64,000 nucleotides of DNA, from assembly GCF_963678635.1 (NCBI RefSeq), contig NC_087062.1:57051970-57115969 (forward strand), in the 5' to 3' direction. The position numbers and the translations under genes are program-made. Below are positions 12,201 to 19,852 of the stretch, piece by piece (the stretch's first letter is position 1; each line of letters begins with the position of its first letter). The notes beneath the pieces were generated by a model. That model searched no databases, was not told the origin of the DNA, and was given only the letters and a program-made list of their open reading frames with translations. Source of the stretch: Symsagittifera roscoffensis. Taxonomy: Eukaryota > Xenacoelomorpha > Acoela > Convolutidae.

Positions 12201-13757
12201 TTAAATTTTTAATGTTATTACTGCTTCTTAAACTTTAAAAGGCAGTCGGAACATTCAGGGCTTCGCCGTGATACGAGCAGTCTTGTTTGGTTTTGTCTTT
12301 CATCATACTGGAAAATACTCTCAATTTTCGACGGTTTGTATCTTGGCTGAAACAGCTTCAATGTGTAATTTGCCTTCCCACCTGCCGGATGAAAGATCGG
12401 TCAATGAAACAAATTTTGTTTTCCAGCCAATCAGAATTCAGCGCTTTGCATGTTGGCTATCTTTTTAATTTTGCCATTTAAATTTAGGAGGTGATCAAAA
12501 ACTTGATTAAATCATTGAAAAAGTAAAATATACGGAGTAAGATTAACAAAAAAAGCCGATTGATCTGCTATTTTTATATAAAATGGAATGCACAGACTAT
12601 CATACTCTTAACAGAATGTAGATATAGTTTCATATGCGCTATTTTGATTAGATTTGATTTTCGTCGAAAAGTTTGGATTGCTTGGACTTTGGTTGTATTT
12701 ATTTTACACACAGTTGTTTGTTAGCCGATCAGAAATTTTCACTCCTATTCTATGTAAGGCAAGGCTTTTGCAAGCAAAAATGTACAGCTGGGAAGATTGG
12801 TTACTTGTATGTGTCATAGAAACCACCGCCATTGCAGCCTTTTGCCAAAGCGCATGCCACCACATTCTGCACCGACAAAGTCAGTCCTGCTGCAAAACGT
12901 CCCAACTCCTTGAACGTCCAAATCACAAACCTGAAAGTAATAACTTTCTCTGACTTCGTTTCTAAAGTCAAGAACAAACGCGTAACAAATGATAGTGATT
13001 GTATTATCAAAACGTTTTCGAACAAATCTTTGGCTTTTTTCTAGACTGACAATTTTTATTTTCCGAGACTTTTTAAAATACTAAAAGACGTCTTACTGCA
13101 TTCGGAGTTTCTTGCTCTTTTGATACATTTTGATTATAAATAAACGTTTCAAAAATGATTTTTTTATTTAAACCGATTTAAGATTTTCCAAAAACGATGT
13201 CGAAAAAGAGTGTCGAAAATAATTAGGAAAAATATTTTTCAACATCGGCACTGCTAAGATACAACACAAAATGTTTTTTGTTGACCTCAGCCAAACTTTG
13301 TTTATTTTAAGCTGCTAGAGGCCAATACTTCAAAAATTAGAAGAAAAAAAAGAAAAAGAAGTTGGAGAAATAACAAGAGCAGAATAATGCTCATCTGTTT
13401 AGCTGGTTTCTAGAAGACAAAAATCGGCTATCACCTGTCTGCGACTGCACTTGTAGATGCCATTGCCCAACAAGAGCCACAATACTTGGGTGTCATCTGA
13501 TTTCTGATGGGACCCAAAAAACTCACACCCCTCGCAACACCACTTACATTCCTCCAGTCCCATCCGGTCGGAAGATTCTGAGCTTGGCTCTTCCAAGGGC
13601 GGGGTTCCCTATCCAGTTCGCCCAGAATTTCCTGGGGCGTGTTAATGAAAAGACAAGCATCGATACTGCGAGCTATGCCAAAATATATGCTAAATAACAC
13701 AATGAGTTGCGCAGCTTGAGACAACATTTCAAAGGATGTTTTGCTGACTGATTGCAA
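34..13757 (-). CDS. CTSZ: cathepsin Z-like cysteine protease gene (interrupted, one exon not found)
   Basis: Papain-family (C1) protease of the cathepsin Z/X type, a lysosomal or secreted carboxypeptidase in other animals. Exons read on the minus strand are 13757-13435, 12930-12805, 799-628 and 290-34 (stop 36-34). The product has a signal peptide, a short propeptide with one Cys as in cathepsin Z, then the mature start LPTGWDWRN. The active site is complete: Gln in RNQ, Cys in CGSCW, His in [11 protein letters not shown] and Asn in RNSWG. Exon 1 to exon 2 joins in phase (AG|G, Arg). The segment between the end of exon 2 (DTYK) and CGNCPND, roughly 30 residues in the human protein, was not found and may lie in the 915-1114 gap. 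The long intron carries a BEL/Pao element. The His of the HIP mini-loop and the residue after CWA are both Met here, which may alter exopeptidase specificity. Confidence 0.88.
628..799 (-). CDS. CTSZ: cathepsin Z penultimate exon (GC donor)
   Basis: The acceptor CTGTTTTCAG precedes TGT GGC, which opens [20 protein letters not shown], equivalent to [20 protein letters not shown] in human cathepsin Z. It continues through [19 protein letters not shown] and [14 protein letters not shown]. The conserved FTGG junction needs the exon to end at ACAG with the intron starting GCAAGC, a GC-AG intron; the next exon then supplies GT to finish the Gly codon. Reading past this point reaches a stop after ENYS. 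Confidence 0.87.
915..1114. other. assembly gap of 200 N
   Basis: Exactly 200 undetermined bases within the cathepsin Z gene, next to the exon at 628-799. The round length suggests an arbitrary gap size. The missing cathepsin exon, with length 1 mod 3 by phase, could lie here. Confidence 0.98.
1569..2100 (+). mobile_element. Helentron-like non-autonomous element, family A, copy 1
   Basis: Starts TGTTCC, carries the paired TTAACGCGCGA / TCGCGCTATTAA-type core in mutated form, and ends CATTCAGGGC ... CGAGCAGTCTTGT. It is about 530 bp like the other copies. It forms the left arm of the inverted duplication. Confidence 0.75.
2156..2568 (-). mobile_element. Helentron-like element, family A, copy 2 (inverted)
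   Basis: Reverse complement of family A. The 3' tail relic reads aaaagactgcacgtatacc and the 5' end reads cgaaagtcggaaca. Part of the 3' half is deleted relative to full copies. It forms the right arm of the inverted duplication. Confidence 0.75.
2638..3003 (+). mobile_element. Helentron-like element, family A, copy 3 (3' truncated)
   Basis: Starts TGTTCCGACTTTCGATACG and carries the AACGCGCGATATATTTCG core. It stops after the GGCGTGTGAGGGGATG block, so the 3' hairpin and tail are missing. Confidence 0.78.
3004..4850. other. cathepsin Z intron, mostly unassigned AT-rich DNA
   Basis: No exon was recognised on either strand. The stretch holds short direct repeats (acagaggtcatctcaac around 3345) and two copies of a 36-bp motif described separately. 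The missing cathepsin exon was looked for here and not found. Confidence 0.5.
3875..4998 (+). repeat. 36-bp motif present three times upstream of the BEL/Pao coding region
   Basis: Near-identical units beginning with variants of TTCTTAACTCAGGTTTT and ending GGGGTTGTCTGA lie at about 3878-3914, 4063-4099 and 4951-4988. The last lies 28 bp before the first gag Met at 5016. They may be remnants of the element's LTR or leader. No matching LTR was found on the 3' side. Confidence 0.6.
5016..5805 (+). pseudogene. BEL/Pao gag N-terminal part (frameshifted)
   Basis: The first frame, 5016-5453, begins MAADQSSL and encodes helical, charged sequence with [20 protein letters not shown] frameshift near 5430-5450 moves the reading to a second frame ending at 5805 with a long Glu/Lys-rich coiled coil ([20 protein letters not shown]). 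Such coiled coils before the DUF1759 region are usual in BEL/Pao gag proteins. Confidence 0.75.
5870..7200 (+). pseudogene. BEL/Pao gag core with zinc knuckles
   Basis: Two frames overlap by four bases (ATGA at 6304-6307), so this was probably one frame before a shift. The second, 6304-7200 (298 aa), has the DUF1759-like core starting [20 protein letters not shown]. It then has a Cys/His cluster, [13 protein letters not shown] followed by [15 protein letters not shown] and [15 protein letters not shown], the typical BEL/Pao double knuckle. This is the best preserved part of the element. Confidence 0.85.
7280..7850 (+). pseudogene. BEL/Pao aspartic protease remnant (DUF1758-like)
   Basis: The frame at about 7310-7427 reads [16 protein letters not shown], matching the DSG/DSA...SFIS active-site block of BEL proteases, then stops. 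Further frames give [18 protein letters not shown] near 7690 and [12 protein letters not shown] near 7780. At least two stops and one frameshift interrupt it. Confidence 0.7.
8090..8480 (+). pseudogene. BEL/Pao reverse transcriptase, internally deleted
   Basis: The sequence reads [18 protein letters not shown], then a stop, then [20 protein letters not shown], the start of BEL reverse transcriptase. A 29-bp stretch at 8216-8273 is duplicated in tandem. Only about 90 nt separate the LLVGPDLL block from VLDNF at 8440, which occupies the place of the YVDD active site, so most of the palm is deleted and the catalytic Asp pair is degraded. Confidence 0.7.
8490..9410 (+). pseudogene. BEL/Pao A17-type and RNase H region
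   Basis: Recognisable blocks in changing frames are [53 protein letters not shown] and [20 protein letters not shown]. It ends [18 protein letters not shown], equivalent to the conserved HVP...NPAD.GTRG of BEL elements. It is broken by several stops between 8590 and 9190. Confidence 0.78.
9780..10560 (+). pseudogene. BEL/Pao integrase remnant
   Basis: Blocks in two alternating frames read [34 protein letters not shown] and [16 protein letters not shown], which retain the second Asp and the Glu of the DDE triad. The first Asp lies in a frame-shifted equivalent of VDFFGP near 10125. The N-terminal zinc-binding region is unreadable. Confidence 0.8.
10600..11000 (+). pseudogene. BEL/Pao C-terminal DUF5641-like domain
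   Basis: The frame 10633-10896 reads [15 protein letters not shown], then [18 protein letters not shown], then [20 protein letters not shown], which follows the WRRW.KEYLP...GD.V...D...RG.WPL pattern at the end of BEL polyproteins. A shifted frame continues past 10896 towards the possible 3' LTR near 11018. Confidence 0.78.
11395..11789 (+). mobile_element. Helentron-like element, family A, copy 4 (5' truncated)
   Basis: Begins inside the family at ACTGAGCTCAAATTTGAAAC, has the AACGCGCGACAGTTTTCGCG core and ends GATACGAGCAGTCTTGTT. It abuts the next copy head to tail. Confidence 0.78.
11790..12287 (+). mobile_element. Helentron-like element, family A, copy 5
   Basis: Starts TGTTCCGTCTTTGCTCGGGG, with an internal deletion in the first 20 bases, and ends ATACGAGCAGTCTTGT. 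It follows copy 4 directly, forming a tandem pair in the cathepsin intron. Confidence 0.8.
12288..12804. other. cathepsin Z intron, nothing recognised
   Basis: Short AT-rich frames only. No splice-consistent exon or repeat family was identified. Confidence 0.5.
12805..12930 (-). CDS. CTSZ: cathepsin Z exon 2: LSVQNV region
   Basis: The acceptor TTACTTTCAG|G is followed by a frame reading [15 protein letters not shown] and then [11 protein letters not shown], the counterpart of LLSVQNVIDC in vertebrate cathepsin Z. It also reads [13 protein letters not shown]. The donor is ACATACAA|GTAACC. The first base completes the Arg codon left open by exon 1, so the splice phase is consistent. The exon is 126 nt and leaves phase 2 at its end. 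Confidence 0.88.
13435..13757 (-). CDS. CTSZ: cathepsin Z exon 1: signal peptide, propeptide, catalytic Cys
   Basis: This exon encodes about 107 residues. A Met at 13757 is followed by a second in-frame Met (MLSQAAQ) that begins a hydrophobic signal sequence, so either could be the start. A propeptide of about 30 residues with a single Cys precedes LPTGWDWRN. The block [20 protein letters not shown] holds the oxyanion-hole Gln and the catalytic Cys. The exon ends GCAGACAG|GTGATA, a good donor in phase 2. Confidence 0.9.
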
Positions 13758-15080
13758 TGCTGTAATGATTTGTTGCTGCTTCGCAACTGTCTTTCATTTA
13801 TTCAGAAAAATTTTTGTAGCACTGAAAATCTTTATTGCAGCTAATGATGCGGAAAATTTGAGATAAAATTCTTCGGTTACTTTCGTTTCAAGTCCAAGAT
13901 TAAACAAATTCAAACAACTCAGAAAAATTGCAGACGAATGAGCGAAGATTATTTTCGAGCTTTCGCCAACTTTTAATTTCTGAGAGATCCGATTATCAGT
14001 CTACACTACTTTGAGTTGATTTGTCGACTTGTCGGAGCTGTTCTGAAGTACTTCAAGTTAAAAGTCTATCTGAAAAGTACTTCAAAATAAAACAAATAGG
14101 TATGTCAGCCTTTAGATAGATAAGGGTTGCCTTGAACTCTGTCTTGTTGGAACTAAAAACTGTCAGACAAACGGCCATCTTGAAACCTTTCACCAAATAA
14201 AGTTAATTTCAAAAACTTCAGACTTTTTTGTACAATCGATCAAATAAATTGCGTGTTTTTGTTATACATTTACACAACGTAGAAACAACAAAACACAGTG
14301 TTTTTAAAAGTTGGTATATTTTGATTTGATTTTCAGAAAGTTTTTGAAAATTTTGACTTTTTTTTAGGTCGACAAAATTGATTTTCCGAGCTCTTCTAAA
14401 GAACTAAGAAGACGCTGTTTTAGCCAAATTTTCGAAAAAAACAGGTCAAAAAAGCTATTTCTCTTTTTGGAAAAAGTTGACTAAAATATTGCGTTTTTTT
14501 TTGGCGCGCTCCCCGTCAATGTTAGTATATATTGGCGTCAAAGGCGCCTTTAGAAAAGTTTTAGGGTCGGTCGGTCAAAAATAGAGTTCTCCAAAAGTAC
14601 AAAAGGGAGAAAGAGAGAGAGAAAACACTTTTTTGTTGCATCAACTTTTGCAGTTACAAAACTGATTGTGAATGGAACGTGAAATATTATTAAATACGTG
14701 AATTTAAAAATTGTTTGAACAGTCAGTGAATATATAAGATTATTTAAGACTCTCCTTAAAAAGTAAGGGGTAAGTTGGTTGTTGGTAGACCCTTTATGTG
14801 TCTTAGAATTGATCCTGAAGTATGCATTTGATAATTAAATTTTTTAATAGCGTACAGGTTTTTTTTATGGAGATGTTTTTTTGAACTACCAAGTTAAGTT
14901 TTTCAATTGATATAAATAGGAATAACCTACAAAGAGATCCGGTTCTGCACAATCCAGGCAAGAAAGGGGAGCCGGTGCGACGATTAAAGCGGAAATCAGA
15001 ATTTGGAAACTGCAGGAAATCAAATGCTCTAATTCTGTTTTGGCTTAATTTATGAAGATATTAAGTTTATCTGTACTTGA
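13758..15080. other. intergenic region upstream of cathepsin Z
   Basis: AT-rich, with a purine run (agaaagagagagagaaa) near 14610 and a relic of the hAT-like MITE at 14366-14590. No gene was recognised. The cathepsin promoter should lie in the first few hundred bases, but no clear core element was seen. Confidence 0.5.
14366..14590 (+). mobile_element. hAT-like MITE relic (family C), truncated
   Basis: Shares with 51493-51934 and 57191-57545 the succession TTTTTAGGTCGAC, GAGCTCTTC, AACAGG, GGCGCGCTCCCC and TTAGTATA...GGCGTCAAAGG. Both terminal inverted repeats are missing. Confidence 0.7.
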
Positions 15081-15956
15081 TTAAACCTCTAGCTGTATGA
15101 GTTCTGTGTATTTTCCTCATAAGTGACAAAATCTCTTATGTTTATGTTCATGACAATTCTTATACCCCATTTTAATTGCTTTTCCAGCTTGTCTAGATTT
15201 TCATCAGTACAACTTTTCAAAAACATGCATGGATAGTGTGAATGGCTTGATACAATGGTATTGAGTAAAAAGATTCTGGTTCGCAGAAGAATTTCATCTC
15301 TTATGCATTTGATTGTTTGGATTGCACTAGCCATCTTTTGTAACACTTTAGTATTTTCTTTTTTAAAAATTAAGCAGCCATCTATGTTGATACCGAGAAA
15401 CTTGACGGATTCAGATATTTTGATATGGTAATTTCTTACTAGCAGCTTGCAGTTTTCTATGAGTTTTTTTGTGATGGAGCAGAGAAAATGATGAACTGAA
15501 ATTTGTCTACATTTAACATTAATTGATTTGATTGAAAATATGAAAGTATTCTGTTAAAACTGGCATCAAAGGTTTGTTTTGCGGATATCGCTTTTGAATG
15601 GAAACTTGGGAGTGTAGTATCTTCGGCATACTGTACAAGAGTACATGACTTGTCTAGAATGACTTGTCTAGAATTTCTGGCACATCATTAACACATAAGT
15701 TAAGCAGCAGAAGTTCTAGTACAGTACCCTCAGGTACAACATGCTCCAACTTAAGCAAATTTGAATATGCACAATTCACAATTGTTTGCTGCTGTCTGTT
15801 TTCTAGAAAAGAGTTTACTAGATCAGTGGCTGATGGTTCAAAGCCTAGATTTCTCAGTTTTTGTTTGAGGATGGGATATGAAAGAGAATCAAACGCTTTC
15901 GAGAGATCTAAAGAGGCCGCTGCTGGTACTTTATGTTTGTCATGGAATCTGATTTT

Positions 15957-16268
15957 TTATTTTGTGTGTAGAAGAGCAACCTGGTTCGAATAACCATTTC
16001 TAAAAACAAACTGTTTGAAATTTAGGATAATTTCATCGAACAAAAATTGATTTATTAGAGCTGAACAATTTTTTAAAATTAATTCAGTGACAACTAGTGT
16101 TATGGAAATTGGCCGGTAGTTGATTGGATCGACTGTATCTCCTTTTTTGAAAACGTGAATAACATGTGCTTTCTTCAAGACTTGTGGAAATTCGGCTTTC
16201 GAGATACTTTTGTTTTTGATCATAATTAAAATACGGTTGTTATGTGCACACTGTCTTTCAGGGCCCAA
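15957..16268 (-). pseudogene. LINE reverse transcriptase fragment, fingers
   Basis: An uninterrupted 103-codon frame holds VFKKGDTVDPINYRPISITL and QFVFRNGYSNQVALLHTK, the standard opening blocks of non-LTR reverse transcriptases (KKGD...NYRPISL; QFGFR...S...AL). The palm continues in another frame down to about 15630. Confidence 0.85.
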
Positions 16269-16908
16269 ATAGGTATTTAACTGGGCCCTAAGAGCTTATC
16301 GATTGGAAGCAAAAAATTGCTTCAAACATTTCTTTGTGAGTGGCATATCCGAATCGAAACTTTGTGGTATCACTTCTAAGAGCAGTACATCTGGTAGACA
16401 TTAAAATTGGAGGACTGGTGTTTTTTAGACGCCTAAAATTGAAAACTCGTAATCAAGCAGGTCAGCTTTCTTTTTTTTATCATCAATTAAATTACCAAAT
16501 AAGTTCCCCAATTCATTTATCTGGATATTTTGCTTCACTGTGTTTCTTTAGTTGATGAAGTTCCATTGCTATTTGGAACTGTCAAGATTCTGAAAACGAG
16601 CTTTCCTCTCATACTTGTATGATTTTAAGATGAATGTTGTATCTATTTCTCGCGCGTTTAAAGTTTTCATAATCTAAAGCAGTTTGTGAAGACTGGAAAC
16701 TTCTTAGTGCAATTTTTTTGTCACTCTCAAGAAATCACTTATTGAGTTCATAAGTTTTTTTTAGATAATTGAAGTGCTGATTGATTACCTACAAACTTCG
16801 TTTCAAATGGTGCGTGAATATTTTCAACCTCTGGGAATATTTGTTTGAACTTGAATAACATATTTGAAACTGTTTGTTCTTCGTAAATAAGAAACCATGG
16901 TCTTTGCT

Positions 16909-17289
16909 TCACGTTCTCACAAAATCAATTTCTCTGTACTTTTCCTTGTTAAACCTCAAAATTCGAATTGGGACAGTTTTCTCTGTTCTTTTGAGTTTAC
17001 TAATATACCTTGTCATTAGATGGTCCAAAATGAATGGTGCTTCAGCTACAAGAGTTTCCCTACAAGCAGATTTGTTTGGTTGATAATATAAGGTGATAAT
17101 ATAACCCAAGAGAGATCTGCTATGTGCCGAGTTATATGTCTGCAACGTTTTATTTGCTATGGACACATTGTATGTTTCAATAAAATTGCTGAGAAATTTG
17201 GCTTCTGCTTTGTTCAGGTAATTGTTGGTGAGATCTCCAAGGATAGTAAAATCTCTGGCTTCCTTAGCTACATAATCAATACCGTTCAA
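16909..17289 (-). pseudogene. LINE endonuclease C-terminal fragment
   Basis: A 126-codon frame reads DFTILGDLTNNYLNKAEAKF, comparable to the GDFN block of AP-type LINE endonucleases. It then has HSRSLLGYIITL, comparable to the SxxD step, and APFILDHLMTRY, comparable to the SDHxxI end. Catalytic Asn and Asp positions look degraded. Confidence 0.65.
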
Positions 17290-17650
17290 TGTGTATTCAA
17301 TGAAAAGTTGCTTAAAATGTTTGTGTGAATTGTAAGCAAGAGCTTTTACCTGATTTTTTGTTTGCTTTGATATGGTGTTGCTAAATTCTACCTAGATTTC
17401 TTCAAGTGGGAGGGACGTAAAAATTTTAAGTCTACCTGGATCTTAACCTTTTTGCTTAAGAAGAAGTGTATTCTATCTTGAGTTTTGACCAGAGCATGTT
17501 TTAATTCGGTCACATCGCAGCATAGTATGGGTTGACATACAGAAGGAGTAGGTGCGATGATCGCATGTTTCATCAAGCTAAGTTTCAGTGAGACCAATTA
17601 TAGTGTTTGGGTCAAAAATTTCTGAAAAGAAGCGTATTTCAGCAGGTTTA

Positions 17651-19770
17651 TTTTTTAGGTTTATTCAGTTTAGAGTTAGAAACTTGATGTACTCATGGTG
17701 TTGCTTCGCAATAATTTTGAGGTTCTCATAAGACATGACTGGGCCTGGGTTTACTTCGATGTCCCCGCATAAGATGAGCAAGGTTTGCGACATTGCAATC
17801 TGAAAATGGAATTACAAAACCTGCACTATAGTTACGAGTTGTGTACCTACTTTTGAGTTTAGATATCAATTTAGTGGGCTCCATATTTGCGCAGTTCACT
17901 GAAATATGGTGATTTAGTTCAATGTTAAAAATTAAAAAAAAAATCAGGAGAATCTTGTAAAACAAATAAACTCAGCATTCCTTGCGCACATGACTACTAA
18001 ATCATCATTATTACTGATGATATCTGTTAAGTAAGTCATAATTATGACGATTATTGTTCATATAATTATAAGTTTGGTTAATTGTGAAGTTTGAATCAGA
18101 ATTTTCTCGATAGCCATAGCTGGTCAATATCTCTGGGTTTGGGGCCCCCCAAGACTAGGCTTGAGCCAGGTTTTGTGCGATTCCCCAGAGGGTGCACTGA
18201 GCCCCTAAAGATAGAAGGGCTCTGTGACATAATTCGAGGCGATAAGTTCGATAGTGGTAGCACCTTTTCAATTATTGCATTCTCTAAAGTACTTATCGAT
18301 CTAAGCAAATGTACTTCATCATAGAAAAATGACTTATGTTTGTCAATCTGAACAATTTTTCGTAAATTGGTACAATTTTATACTTCTTTTTTTAAAAATT
18401 TGTTTGCAATAAGGTTGTTGAACTCAGATATTTTTTTGCCACTTGTTGATTGAGCTTCTGATTTAACAGAAGGAACTTGATAAGTTTTAATAGTTCCAGG
18501 TCTGAACTTGTGCTCTATTTCAAAAATGGACGCACAAAAATTTTCAAACTGCTCTTCGACTGATTTGTGGAGTTCTCTCGTCAAGGAGTGAGTGCCATTC
18601 CGGAAAGTAACGGATTTGAGCTCAACTTTTTTGTACTTTTTGATCACTGAGAGTTTTTCCTTGCAGAAAGACCCCCGGTAAGAATGAACTGTCACGTCTT
18701 TGGGGAAGTCCTTTAGGGAAGTCAGCTAAAAAACTTGAACCAATAATCAAGTTTTGTGTATCGATCGGAATTGTTTTAGCTACAAAATCAATAGGAGCTC
18801 TGACTCCATTTGGGTTGGGCTTAGCGGCGTTCGGACCAGAACTATTTGTGACGTCGTTAGGATGTTTATAAGATTGTATATCTGAAGATAGTACTTATCT
18901 TTTTTCTCTGAGGCTAAATTTGAAAATGCATCGAGCATCATGAGAAGCATTGGTGTCGACATTAAACACAGTCCAGAAAGAGCCAAAATTGAGCAAAGAA
19001 AAAGGCAGAGATGCCGAGAATAGTGCAATGATGATCCAATAGTCAGTGCCCACTGAATTCAACTAGTGTTCCATTTCACTCCTGAAATTATTCAATAGAT
19101 TCATCACAAAAATTTGGCCAACGCTTTGGGTCGGCAGGGGGTCGAATCTCAGAGCGGAAAAAAAATCGAAAATATTGGTGCAGGGAGGAGATAGCATTTG
19201 CGTCTAGCCTTCTCAAACCTTCTGAAAAATTTCAGTACATTCAATGAATAAAGATTTTTTGTGCATAAATTTGGCCTGGGCACCTTATCGATAATATCTG
19301 TTCAGTCTCAAATTTATCAAGTTTAACTAATAAAAATCGTTGCGCGAAGAAAACTTATCAATAAGGTTATGAAAAGCTTTACTTTCTTCACTGATCATAG
19401 TATATACGGGCCAGGTGGAAACATTAATTGTCAGATTTAAAAATGTTTATTCGCAGCTTCAAAGAAAAATATTAGATAAATTTTTCCTCATTTTCGGGAA
19501 ATTATGTGTTTTAGTAAAATTTAGAAAGTTGGAACAGCATCATTGATCTTTGTTAGGTAAGTTGAGTCACTGTTCATTCTAAGTGATGTAGCTACTAAAA
19601 CACAACATCAAAGCTTCTGTTCGGTTATTAGAAAAGCCAGACTTTTCGCCTTTGTTGCAACTGAAAAAAAAATCTTTTTTTTTGAAATTTCATTTTTTCC
19701 TTTTACTACCTTGCACTGACTGTGATTGGAAGCTCTCGTTGGATTTAAAACTTTTTAAAACTTCGTTCAC
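17651..19770. other. unassigned region upstream of the LINE remnant
   Basis: Minus-strand frames at 17726-17965, 18096-18308, 18378-18695 and 18780-19028 could be remnants of the LINE's first ORF, but none has a recognisable motif. A fragment of MITE family C (gggtcggcagggggtcgaat) lies near 19130. No host gene was recognised. Confidence 0.4.
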
Positions 19771-19852
19771 AGGTTACAGCGGTTACAGCGCTAATAAATC
19801 AGATAATGGTGTCATAATTTATGTAAGTCTATAAATATTTCTAGGACTGAAG

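Larger units (their letters stand above)
15080..17650 (-). mobile_element. decayed LINE (Jockey/CR1-like) retrotransposon
   Basis: On the minus strand an endonuclease remnant (FDPNTIIGLTET near 17600, TILGDLTNN near 17250) is followed by a linker (NFKRARNRYNIHLK near 16670) and reverse transcriptase. The RT blocks are HVFKKGDTVDPINYRPISIT near 16160, AAASLDLSKAFDSLSYPILK near 15900, then VQYAEDTTL near 15630 in place of YADD. The thumb follows, ending near 15090. Multiple stops and frameshifts show it is dead. The clade is uncertain. Confidence 0.85.

Noticed and set aside
19773-19840. Small exon between TTCACAG and GTAAGT just before the giant exon
   Set aside because: The implied intron to the next acceptor would be only 22 bp, and the joined frame hits a stop. 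At best the exon splices elsewhere.
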